Part shown: positions 52,410-60,121 of the stretch, one piece after another
Position numbering within the stretch: position 1 is the first letter of the stretch
How the letters are laid out: the number at the start of each line of letters is the position of its first letter
Source of the DNA: Sedimentisphaerales bacterium
GTDB taxonomy: Bacteria > Planctomycetota > Phycisphaerae > Sedimentisphaerales > Anaerobacaceae
Direction: 5' to 3'
DNA length: 62,069 bases
Assembly: GCA_030611315.1 (NCBI GenBank)
Contig: JAUWPZ010000003.1
Coordinates: 1 to 62,069, forward strand
The notes under the pieces: generated by a model
What the model saw: only the letters and a program-made list of their open reading frames with translations
Told to the model about the DNA's origin: nothing
Database searches by the model: none
Translations under genes and position numbers: made by a program

Positions 52410-54566
52410 CTAAGCGACGTCCGCCAGGCCGAGCGAATCGCCGAATTTGGCCAGCAGCGCCCGGCGAATGTTCCTGTGCTCGGCATTTGTCAGCATCGGG
52501 TCGGAGCGGACCAGCTCGAAGGCGTTTTTTCTTGCCATAACCAGCAGGTCGTAGTCCTCGACGATATTTGCGATTTTCAGGTCCGGCAGTCCGTGCTGCC
52601 GGGTGCTGAACAATTCCCCCGGACCGCGCAACTGCAGGTCGTGCTCGGCTATCTCAAAGCCGTCGTTACTCCTGGTCATCATTTCAAGTCTGCTCCTGAC
52701 TACTTCGCTTTCACTCTGGGTGAACAAAAAGCAAAACGATTTTGCTTCGCCCCTTCCGATACGTCCTCTCAACTGATGTAACTGCGCCAGGCCGAATCTG
52801 TCCGCCCCCTCTATCACCATTATCGTTGCGTTCGGCACGTCCACGCCGACCTCCACCACCACGGTGGAGACTAACACGTCGATTTTTCCCTTGTGAAACT
52901 GCGACATAATCTGCTGCTTTTTCGCTGTAGGCATCCGCCCGTGTAGAAGCTCGACGGTGAATTCCGGAAAAACTTCTGCGGACAACTTTTTCCACTCGTC
53001 GGTTGCGGCCTTGATATCGCTGTCCTGTTCGAGAGCAGTAATCCGGGGATATACAAAAAAGGTCTGCTTTTTTGCCTTTAGACGCTCGCGGATAAATTCG
53101 TAAGTTTTCTGCCGGTTACCCCTGTCAACCCATCGAGTGATAACCGCACCTCTGCCCGGCGGCGAGTGCCTGATAACGGAAACATCCAAATCCCCGAAGG
53201 CCGTCATCGCCAGTGTCCGAGGGATTGGCGTAGCCGTCATAACAAGGCAGTGGGGAGTGGTTTGCTTTCGCAATCGGGCCCTTTGTTCGACACCGAATTT
53301 ATGCTGCTCGTCGATGACAACCAGGCCCAGCTTTTGAAATTCTATATCTTCCTGCAGCAATGCCACCGTCCCGACGACAATATCCATTTCTCCGCCGGCT
53401 ATTTGTTTCAGCAGGGCGGTTCTCTTTTTGCCGGTCAGTCCCCGTGTTACCAGGCGTCTGCTGACTTTGCTGCCCTTCAAATATCTTTCGATATTGGTAA
53501 AGTGCTGCGAAGCCAGAATCTCCGTAGGCGCCATAATTGCCACCTGCGTTTTATTGGCGACGGCCAGCAGGGCCGCATAGAGCGCCACCACCGTCTTGCC
53601 CGAACCTACGTCACCCTGCAGCAGCCGATTCATCGGTTCGGATTTGCCCATGTCCGTTACAATCTCGTCGATGCAATTGTTCTGGTCCTCGGTAAGCAGG
53701 AAGGGAAAACGCTTTCTGATTCGGCTGTCGATTTTATCGCTGGAGGTGCACGCCGGGGCCCGTGAATAATGCTGCGTTCGGAACCTTCTTAGCGCCAGTC
53801 CCAGCTGCATCAGGAATAATTCGTCATATTTTAATCTGCGTTTTGCCTGCGCCAGTTTTTCTTCGTCCGGCGGCAGATGTATCCACGCAAACGCATCTTT
53901 TCTGCCAATCAGGTTTGTTTTCTTCAGAAAGGCCTTGTCATAGAAATCGGCCACAAGCTCGGGTAAGTTGTCTAAAACGGGCCTGATTATTCGTTTGATT
54001 TGCCTGCTGCTCAATTTGGAGGTCGCCGGATAGACTCCGCCGCTGAAGTACTCATCCGGCCCTGTCAGACCAAAGTCTTGAGTCTTGAGTCTTGAGTTTT
54101 GAGTCTTGCGTCTTATGTCTATACTGTGTTCTTTGAGAATGAGGAATCTCGGATTGGTTATCTGCAACTGGTGCTTGTATAAAGCGACCTTGCCGGAAGC
54201 CATTATTATCTGCCCGGGCCTTAGTTTGTCTCGCAGAAAGCCGCCGTGAAACCACACAATCCTGCATACGGCCGTATCGTCGCTGATTATGGCCTCGAAT
54301 ATAGGCTGCCTGCGATAACTCTGGTAGTCTATTGATTCGACCAGGCCAACGACTGTGGCCGTTTGTTCGGGTCGCATCTGGTTTATTTTGATTGCGGAGG
54401 GAGCGAAATTCCAGTCACGCGGGAAGTACTCCAGCAGGTCCGCCACCGTCTCGACGCCCATTTGCGCAAAAACTTTCGCCCTGGCCGGCCCAACGCCTTT
54501 GAGGTACTGAACCGACATAGATGCGTCAAATCTTCTTTGTGATTTTGCCTGTGATACTTCAGTCAT
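52410..54566 (-). CDS. recG: ATP-dependent DNA helicase RecG
   Basis: RecG reverses stalled forks and branches D-loops. The 718-residue protein has the N-terminal wedge (OB-fold) domain to about residue 260. The superfamily 2 helicase motifs follow: RLLQGDVGSGKTVVALYAAL (I), VVIDEQHKFGVEQR (II), MTATPIPRTLAM (III), QLHQLRGRIGRGEAKS (VI). Residues about 150-164 (KTQNSRLKTQDFG) come from an in-frame 7-nt repeat array at 54073-54120, a length insert relative to relatives. It lies 15 bp after the small membrane gene and is cotranscribed with pcm. Confidence 0.95.
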   Translation of the reverse strand: MTEVSQAKSQRRFDASMSVQYLKGVGPARAKVFAQMGVETVADLLEYFPRDWNFAPSAIKINQMRPEQTATVVGLVESIDYQSYRRQPIFEAIISDDTAVCRIVWFHGGFLRDKLRPGQIIMASGKVALYKHQLQITNPRFLILKEHSIDIRRKTQNSRLKTQDFGLTGPDEYFSGGVYPATSKLSSRQIKRIIRPVLDNLPELVADFYDKAFLKKTNLIGRKDAFAWIHLPPDEEKLAQAKRRLKYDELFLMQLGLALRRFRTQHYSRAPACTSSDKIDSRIRKRFPFLLTEDQNNCIDEIVTDMGKSEPMNRLLQGDVGSGKTVVALYAALLAVANKTQVAIMAPTEILASQHFTNIERYLKGSKVSRRLVTRGLTGKKRTALLKQIAGGEMDIVVGTVALLQEDIEFQKLGLVVIDEQHKFGVEQRARLRKQTTPHCLVMTATPIPRTLAMTAFGDLDVSVIRHSPPGRGAVITRWVDRGNRQKTYEFIRERLKAKKQTFFVYPRITALEQDSDIKAATDEWKKLSAEVFPEFTVELLHGRMPTAKKQQIMSQFHKGKIDVLVSTVVVEVGVDVPNATIMVIEGADRFGLAQLHQLRGRIGRGEAKSFCFLFTQSESEVVRSRLEMMTRSNDGFEIAEHDLQLRGPGELFSTRQHGLPDLKIANIVEDYDLLVMARKNAFELVRSDPMLTNAEHRNIRRALLAKFGDSLGLADVA
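54073..54120. repeat. In-frame heptamer array inside recG
   Basis: At least five AGTCTTG-type 7-nt units lie in the coding region. Because 3 x 7 nt equals seven codons, the protein shows a 7-residue repeat (KTQNSRL, KTQDFGL) in the wedge domain. Confidence 0.8.
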
Positions 54567-54581
54567 AAAAGTTGTTCTATG

Positions 54582-54776
54582 TCACTTTTTTTCCGGCGGC
54601 TGCTTTACAAAGCCTTTTAACACGTAAAGAACGATGTGGAAGAGGATGATAACCGCAACTCCCACAGTGGCCGCGAAGATTATGTTAAAGGTGGCAAACA
54701 AGGCCAACAGGCCGAAGATTATCGCCGCCAAATAGACCGCTATGCCGATTCTTCGAAAACCTTCATCCAGATTCAT
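54582..54776 (-). CDS. Small two-segment membrane protein
   Basis: The 64-residue protein has two hydrophobic segments (residues 10-28 and 32-52, YLAAIIFGLLALFATF and VGVAVIILFHIVLYVLK) and a basic tail. It starts 5 bp after the pcm stop and ends 15 bp before recG, so it is in one operon with them. Not recognised by function. Confidence 0.6.
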   Translation of the reverse strand: MNLDEGFRRIGIAVYLAAIIFGLLALFATFNIIFAATVGVAVIILFHIVLYVLKGFVKQPPEKK

Positions 54777-54781
54777 AATCG

Positions 54782-55462
54782 CTATTTCTCCTCAAAGCCG
54801 TATTCTCCAAGCAGTTTGACGAACCGAACGTCACAGATTACTTTCTCGATGCTTTTGGCCGCTTTTTTCTCACAGAGGACCAACCGTTGTACCCCTGTGT
54901 AGCCGACGGGCGCAACTATGAAGCCGCCGTCGACAAGCTGCCCGGCGATGGGCTTTGGTATCTTCGGCACCGCCGCGGTAATGATAATCCTGTCGAAACA
55001 TCCCTTTTCCGGCAGTCGGGAATCCGGCCAGCCCAAACTGCCGTCGCCGATATAGAACTCAACATTATTGATGCCCAACCTGCCCAGGGCCGCCTGGGCT
55101 GATTCGGACAACTGGCTGAATCTCTCTATCGTATAGACTTTTTTTACCAGTTTACTCAGGACAGCGGTCTGATATCCGCTGCCCGTTCCAATCTCCAGAA
55201 CCTCGCAATCGGGGCCGGGGCGCAGCTCCTGAGTCATCAGGGCGACAATATATGGCTGAGAGATGGTTTGGCCCAGCCCAATGGGCAGCGGGCCGTCGTC
55301 ATAGGCCTGAGACTGATATGTCTGGGGGATAAATTCATCCCTCGGAACTTCGACCATCGCGGCTAATACGCGAGGGTCGATTATGTCGCGTCCCTTCAGG
55401 TCACACCTGAGCATCCGTTCTCTGGCCTTGGTGAATTTGTTATCGTTTTGGCGGTCGTGCAT
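54782..55462 (-). CDS. pcm: Protein-L-isoaspartate O-methyltransferase
   Basis: Pcm repairs isoaspartyl residues in damaged proteins. PRDEFIP is the family N-terminal block, DDGPLPIGLGQTISQPYIVA the substrate-binding loop, and LEIGTGSGYQTAVLSKLVKK the SAM-binding motif. DRIIITAAVPKIPKPIAGQL is the later signature. The 226 residues are typical. First gene of the pcm - small membrane protein - recG operon. Confidence 0.93.
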   Translation of the reverse strand: MHDRQNDNKFTKARERMLRCDLKGRDIIDPRVLAAMVEVPRDEFIPQTYQSQAYDDGPLPIGLGQTISQPYIVALMTQELRPGPDCEVLEIGTGSGYQTAVLSKLVKKVYTIERFSQLSESAQAALGRLGINNVEFYIGDGSLGWPDSRLPEKGCFDRIIITAAVPKIPKPIAGQLVDGGFIVAPVGYTGVQRLVLCEKKAAKSIEKVICDVRFVKLLGEYGFEEK

Positions 55463-55769
55463 AACTCTAATATTCCATTATCAAATCAGGTTTTCGATTC
55501 GGCCGTCATCAGTTCCAAAACCAACATACCCTGTCCTTTGCTGAAATATACTGCTCATAATTGAATTTTCCCGTTTATCCGCGGGTAAGTAACTTAAAAA
55601 TAACCAGCTACGGTTTTATTCGCGGACATCTACTACCCTTAAGGGTATATTATCATTGCAGGCCCATCTTCTCAGTCTTTATAATTTATCGGTTTTGAGG
55701 ACTCTTTGCAATTGACAATTGGCAATTGAGAATCGATAATTGTAAAGAAATTGATGAAGGTAGGAGTTT
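55463..55769. other. Spacer with dispersed element copy E and a heptamer array
   Basis: Copy E occupies 55553-55655. A CAATTGA-type 7-nt array lies at about 55707-55752, just before the GGTAGGAG of nadB. No gene is seen. Confidence 0.5.
55553..55655 (-). repeat. Dispersed palindromic element, copy E (divergent)
   Basis: The ends match the other copies (AATTGAATTTTCCCGTTTAT at one side, CTACCCTTAAGGGTATAT at the other). The centre is AT-rich and lacks the GTGGCACAAG units, so it is the most divergent complete copy. Confidence 0.6.
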
Positions 55770-57386
55770 ATGGCCGGTCAGCCGGAATTTAGACGGTATC
55801 TAATAAATATCGACTCAAACTCAACACAGCAGCTCTTTACGGATTGTCTGGTGGTAGGGGCCGGTATTGCCGGTCTTCGCGCAGCTATCGAGGCGGCGGA
55901 GCACCTGAACGTCATTATGGTTTGCAAGGGTACTCTGGACAAAAGTAACACCTGGAAAGCCCAGGGCGGCATCGCTTCTGTGCTCAACAAGGCCGATACA
56001 TTCGATTCGCACGTAGCCGATACAATCAAGACAGGCTGTGGAATATGCGACGAAAGTATAGTTGATATGGTAGTTCGCCAGGGGCCTGAGCTGATAGTGC
56101 AGCTGCTAAGCTGGGGCGCGGAGTTCGACCAGGCTGACGGTCGTCTCGCCACTACACTCGAAGGGGGGCATTCTCACGCTCGTGTTGCTCATGCTCACGG
56201 CGATGAGACCGGCCGGATAATTGCACAGGCGCTCATAAAGAAAGTCAGGCAGAATCCGAATATAAAAATAATAGAGAACCTCTACGTTGTCGATTTGCTC
56301 ACCAACGACGATAACAGGTGCACCGGGATAATCGGTTACGATGCACAAAGAGCCCCCCAGATTATCTGGGCCGCAAACACAATCCTGGCGACCGGCGGGG
56401 CAGGCCGACTCTATCGCGAAACAACCAACCCGGAAGTTGCAACCGCCGATGGTATTGCCATGGCCTACCGGGCCGGCGCTGTATTGCAGGATTTGGAGTT
56501 TATGCAGTTTCATCCGACTACGCTCTATGTCGCAGGGGCCTCGCGGGCATTGATTACCGAAACACTACGCGGCGAAGGGGCTGTCCTGCTGGATAACAAG
56601 GGCCAGCGTTTTATGAAGGAATATCACGAATCCGCTGAGCTTGCGCCGCGTGATATTGTCAGCCGGGCCATCCTGGCCCAGATGCGGAAGACCGAGGCAA
56701 CGCATGTTTATCTGGATGTTCGAGGCTTCGAGAAAGAATACTTTTCAAAAAGGTTTCCGCTGATTAATGAGCTGCTTGAGAGCTTCGATATAGATATCGG
56801 CAGCGACCTCGTGCCTGTCCGCCCCAGTGCGCACTATATGGTTGGGGGCGTGAAGGCAGACGTCTCAGCCGAGACAAGCATCGAAAATCTCTATGTCTGC
56901 GGCGAGGTTGCTTCCACCGGGCTGCACGGTGCAAACCGGCTCGGCAGTAACTCTCTGCTCGAAGGATTGGTATTCGGCAAAATAGCCGGGCAGTCTGTTT
57001 CAAAGTACAAACAGGGGCGCGCTTCTCACATAAAGCATCCGATGATAAAATATCAAATCCCCCATTCGGACCGCACTCGCTTGGATGCCGCCGATGTGAG
57101 AAACTCGCTTCGGGCCCTTATGTGGCGGAACGTCGGTATCACACGATGGGACCAGCCGCTCGCAGAAGCTCAGGAGATTATCCGGTTCTGGCAGCGTTAC
57201 GTAATGGACAAGATATTCGATTCGCCGCAGGGCTGGGAATGCCAGAATATGCTTACTGTTTGTCAGCTTATGGCCAAATCGGCGCAGCAGCGCCGAGAGA
57301 GCCGGGGCGTCCATTTCAGAGGCGATTTTCCCGACATCGACGATAAGCACTTTAAAAAACACATAGATGTTTCAAAAGAAAAATAA
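55770..57386 (+). CDS. nadB: L-aspartate oxidase
   Basis: NadB oxidises aspartate to iminoaspartate for NAD synthesis, with FAD. CLVVGAGIAGLRAAIEAAEH is the FAD-binding motif. KSNTWKAQGGIASVL and HSHARVAHAHGDETGR are NadB-type active-site blocks, and FMQFHPTTLYVAG is the flavin region. GANRLGSNSLLEGLVFGKIA is the C-terminal flavin block. 538 residues. The stops of nadB and the converging oxidoreductase gene are only 4 nt apart. nadK in this window serves the same cofactor, but nadA and nadC are absent. Confidence 0.93.
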   Translation: MAGQPEFRRYLINIDSNSTQQLFTDCLVVGAGIAGLRAAIEAAEHLNVIMVCKGTLDKSNTWKAQGGIASVLNKADTFDSHVADTIKTGCGICDESIVDMVVRQGPELIVQLLSWGAEFDQADGRLATTLEGGHSHARVAHAHGDETGRIIAQALIKKVRQNPNIKIIENLYVVDLLTNDDNRCTGIIGYDAQRAPQIIWAANTILATGGAGRLYRETTNPEVATADGIAMAYRAGAVLQDLEFMQFHPTTLYVAGASRALITETLRGEGAVLLDNKGQRFMKEYHESAELAPRDIVSRAILAQMRKTEATHVYLDVRGFEKEYFSKRFPLINELLESFDIDIGSDLVPVRPSAHYMVGGVKADVSAETSIENLYVCGEVASTGLHGANRLGSNSLLEGLVFGKIAGQSVSKYKQGRASHIKHPMIKYQIPHSDRTRLDAADVRNSLRALMWRNVGITRWDQPLAEAQEIIRFWQRYVMDKIFDSPQGWECQNMLTVCQLMAKSAQQRRESRGVHFRGDFPDIDDKHFKKHIDVSKEK

Positions 57387-57390
57387 AACC

Positions 57391-58578
57391 TCAAACGTTT
57401 AAGGGGGCGTACTGCGGGATTTTTAGTGTTTCACCGTCCTTGAGCGCCGACTTGTGAGCGATGATTCCCGGTACGGTCATCGCGAGCGCCTCATAGATGT
57501 TCACCACAGGTTTGCGGTCTTCGAGGATTGATGTGATGAACTCATTAGCTAAGGGTCCGTGGGAGCCCCCGTGTCCGCCGGCGGGCATGCCGGGAGGAAG
57601 CGGCGGGCGGGTTGTGTCGGGAAGATTCTTCGCTGTGCCGTGGTATTCGGTGCCGTCCATCCATCCTCGCCGGCCAAACACACGGCCTCTTTCGATAAGC
57701 ATCCCGTGCGCACCCTTACACATAAGCATTCGAGAAGAGCCTCCCTCGCTGGTTTGGAACAGCGCAACCTCGTCAGTGAACGGATTGTCATACTTGTTGG
57801 CACCGCTCTTGTACGCCGAGAATCCCGCGTTGAATCCGACGCAAGATACCGAGGTAAAGCGTTTGCCGGTCACGCCAACGTAGTAGGCCGTGGAGTGTGT
57901 TGGATACCATAGAGGCGGAAAGCCGATGCGCCAGCCCTTAAATGATGGAATAGGTGTCGAACGGTAGTGAAAATACTCTCCCTCGGAGTAGACGAGCCGA
58001 CCAAAACCACCGGCCTGGTAAATCTGCCGCATGGCATAGCAGTCGGCCCGAAAACAGCTCGTCTCGGCCATCATATACTTAAATCCGGTCTTTTGAACCG
58101 TCTCCAGAAGCTGTTCGGCATCTTCGACCGACCCGAACACCGCCGGAACAGCAGTCATCACATGCTTATCGTGCCTTAGCACCTCCATGCAGTGTCGCGC
58201 ATGGCTTGGTGCATCCGTGGCAACGAACACCGCCTCGATTTTTGGGTCCTTTACCAACACCTCCAACGACTCGTATGACTTCTCGCATCGACAAGCCTTC
58301 ATCAATCCTTTTCGCCTTTCGGCAATCAGGTCACTGACCGCAGCGACCTCAACATTCGGGTGGTCCTGGAAGCCGAAGGCCGCACCAAAACGGCAAACGC
58401 CATAGCCGACGATTCCAACACGCACTTTCCGGTCGGAGACAGGTTCCCACGCCCTGCGTTGCTGCTGCTTTTGAGCACTCACCGCCTGCGCAGGCAGGCC
58501 GCCAGCCACAAACGCCCCCAGGGATACCGTCCCCAGCTTCTCCAGGAATTCCCGCCGATAGATAGGACTGCCTGTCAT
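57391..58578 (-). CDS. Tat-exported Gfo/Idh/MocA-family oxidoreductase
   Basis: The 395-residue protein starts with a twin-arginine signal (YRREFLEKLG, then a weakly hydrophobic stretch ending AVSA). The NAD(P)-binding fold follows: VRVGIVGYGVCRFGAAFG. The AVFVATDAPSHARHCMEVLR block lies after the dinucleotide domain, and the C-terminal sugar-binding domain covers residues 160-370. Planctomycetes carry many such exported dehydrogenase-like proteins, some related to GH109; the substrate is probably a sugar or glycoside. AAGGAGGTTC precedes the ATG. Confidence 0.82.
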   Translation of the reverse strand: MTGSPIYRREFLEKLGTVSLGAFVAGGLPAQAVSAQKQQQRRAWEPVSDRKVRVGIVGYGVCRFGAAFGFQDHPNVEVAAVSDLIAERRKGLMKACRCEKSYESLEVLVKDPKIEAVFVATDAPSHARHCMEVLRHDKHVMTAVPAVFGSVEDAEQLLETVQKTGFKYMMAETSCFRADCYAMRQIYQAGGFGRLVYSEGEYFHYRSTPIPSFKGWRIGFPPLWYPTHSTAYYVGVTGKRFTSVSCVGFNAGFSAYKSGANKYDNPFTDEVALFQTSEGGSSRMLMCKGAHGMLIERGRVFGRRGWMDGTEYHGTAKNLPDTTRPPLPPGMPAGGHGGSHGPLANEFITSILEDRKPVVNIYEALAMTVPGIIAHKSALKDGETLKIPQYAPLNV

Positions 58579-58733
58579 AGACGAACCTCCTTCGTTTTCA
58601 CTAATCTGAAATGCCTCATATTAAACACCTGACTATGTAACCAAGTTTTGCAGTTGCACGATAATATCAAAATCTTCCTCGAATTTCCACCAAACGAGAA
58701 ATCCTGGTTAAGAATAGTCCGGGTGATGCAGTT

Positions 58734-59111
58734 CTATTTATCCTGTTCCAGCGTTATTTTGTGAGTGACGGTTTTTTCTTTGTTAGTTGAGAGATTGGTT
58801 GTGATTTGTTTGTAACCGTCCTTTTCGATTCTGACCCTGACGACTCCCCTCCGAGTCATTAAAGTCTCAATTCCTTCGGGGCTTGTCGAGCCCTTTGCGG
58901 ATTCAAGAACTGAGACCGGCTGGTCGAGTATAGGTGTTGTGCCAAGGAAGATATCATTTCCGGATATTGGTCCCAACTGATACACGGCGGCGCCCGGCGG
59001 TTCGGTTTCAATGGAAATCACTCTGCCTCCAAGGTGGTATTTTATTCCTGAATTACAACCTCCAAGCATTAAAACGGCGAACAAAGAGATGTTAAGAAGC
59101 ATTTTTTTCAT
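58734..59111 (-). CDS. Small lipoprotein with PEGA-like domain
   Basis: The 125-residue protein has a lipobox (AVLMLGGCN, Cys at about residue 19). A short beta-rich domain follows with the PEGA-type pattern: RVISIETEPPGAAVYQLGP and VVRVRIEKDGYKQITTNLS. It is anchored in a membrane. PEGA modules often bind or decorate surface structures. It stands alone next to rnpB. Confidence 0.75.
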   Translation of the reverse strand: MKKMLLNISLFAVLMLGGCNSGIKYHLGGRVISIETEPPGAAVYQLGPISGNDIFLGTTPILDQPVSVLESAKGSTSPEGIETLMTRRGVVRVRIEKDGYKQITTNLSTNKEKTVTHKITLEQDK

Positions 59112-59276
59112 AGCAGATTTCCTTTACTCGTGGCTTTTAAGCGTTATTTTTTCTTAAGTTATCAGGGTTTTTCAGGAATTCAAGGCCAATTTACAGCGAA
59201 ATGTTCAGAAAAAAGAACCTGAGCGGATTTTTGTGGTACAATAACTTAATAATAGAGTGGGTCGGGTGGTCGCCCC

Positions 59277-59374
59277 GCACCTGCTTTGAGAGTTTACAGT
59301 CGAGCGATTAGTGTGCGTCGGCTTACAAACGATGCCCGGCGCTTTATTCGATGGTCGATTCTCAAAGTAGGTGC
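59277..59374 (+). repeat. RNase P insert 1 (at P3 position)
   Basis: The 98-nt repeat is closed by GCACCTGCTTTGAGAG / TCTCAAAGTAGGTGC. It sits between the P2 5' strand and GAGGAAAG, where P3 belongs. An inner hairpin pairs GCGTCG with CGATGC (one G-T pair). Confidence 0.85.
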
Positions 59375-59685
59375 TGGGAGGAAAGTCCGAGCAGGACAGG
59401 GCAACGGTGGTGGCTAACGGCCACCGGGGTAACCCAGGGAAAGTGCCACAGAAAATACACAGCCGATGGTTCTGATGCGTCGGAATACAGGCAATGGTGA
59501 AATGGTGCGGTAAGAGCGCACCGCGGTGTCGGTGACGGCGCCGGCAGGGCAAACCCCACCGCCTGCAAGACCAAGTAGCTGGTTGGGCTGGCTGTTTTGC
59601 GATTTTCAGCAGAATGGTGAGCCATTGCTCGGCCCGAGCTTGAGCGGCAAATCTTACCGCTCTGCCAGCGGGTAGGTCGCTTCCC

Positions 59686-59783
59686 GCACCTACTTTGAGA
59701 GTTGACAGTCGTTCAATGACTGTGCGTCGATTTACAGACGGCGCTTTGGACGTCATTCGCCGGTCGGTTCTCAAAGTAGGTGC
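59686..59783 (+). repeat. RNase P insert 2 (5' of P18)
   Basis: The 98-nt repeat is closed by GCACCTACTTTGAGAG / TTCTCAAAGTAGGTGC. It lies between GGGTAGGTCGCTT and the P18-like hairpin, where no helix is usual. The inner stem uses AATGAC / GTCATT. Confidence 0.85.
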
Positions 59784-59831
59784 AGGAGAGCCGACTGGTA
59801 ACAGTTGGTCAAGATAAATGACCACCGCCCC

Positions 59832-59929
59832 GCACTTACTTTGAGAGTTGACGGACGAATGATTATTGTGCGTCGGTTTACAAACGACGCCGGATACATT
59901 ATTCGATGGTCGGTTCTCAAAGTAGGTGC
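59832..59929 (+). repeat. RNase P insert 3 (at P19 position)
   Basis: The 98-nt repeat is closed by GCACTTACTTTGAGAG / TTCTCAAAGTAGGTGC and sits between the P2 3' strand and the P4 3' strand, the P19 site. The inner stem is AATGAT / ATTATT, so one pair of insert 2 (C-G) is replaced by T-A. Confidence 0.85.
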
Positions 59930-59976
59930 GGGGATACAGAAATCGGCTTACAGACCCACTCTTTTTTTTCTTTTTA

Positions 59977-60088
59977 TAGTGCTCACGAAAAGAAATTTTC
60001 CCCGCCGCGGCGGGTTCGCGGGTAAGTAACCTTAAAACGGTAATTTACAATCCTAATCGCGGGAATTTATTACCCTTAAGGGTATAAC
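59977..60088 (-). repeat. Dispersed palindromic element, copy F
   Basis: The copy begins 8 nt after the T-run of rnpB with ATAGTGCTCACGAAAAGAAA, contains the CCCCGCCGCGGCGGG palindrome and ends TTATTACCCTTAAGGGTATA. It is close in layout to copy D, on the opposite strand. Confidence 0.75.
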
Positions 60089-60121
60089 CGGTATGAAATC
60101 TCAACCGCTTTGACGGTCGGC

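Larger units (their letters stand above)
59255..59961 (+). ncRNA. rnpB: RNase P RNA with three 98-nt structured inserts
   Basis: The ribozyme matures tRNA 5' ends. P1 is a 9-bp helix (59255-59263 with 59953-59961) and P2 pairs GGTGGTC 59265-59271 with GACCACC 59820-59826. GAGGAAAGTCC (59378-59388), GGTGCGGTAAGAGCGCACC (59504-59522) and ACAGAAATCGGCTTA (from 59936) are family landmarks. A P18-like hairpin (59790-59809) has a GTAA tetraloop. The RNA is 707 nt instead of 350-400 because of three near-identical 98-nt inserts at 59277, 59686 and 59832. Eight T (59962-59969) follow P1. TACAAT at 59237-59242 may be the -10 box. Confidence 0.9.

Noticed and set aside
59205-59825. A 206-codon open frame on the minus strand opposite rnpB
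   Set aside because: It is the complement of the RNase P RNA and of two of its inserts; composition and repeats are explained by the RNA.
59277-59929. CRISPR array (three regularly repeated units)
   Set aside because: The units are 98 nt, irregularly spaced, palindromic and embedded in RNase P RNA landmarks.
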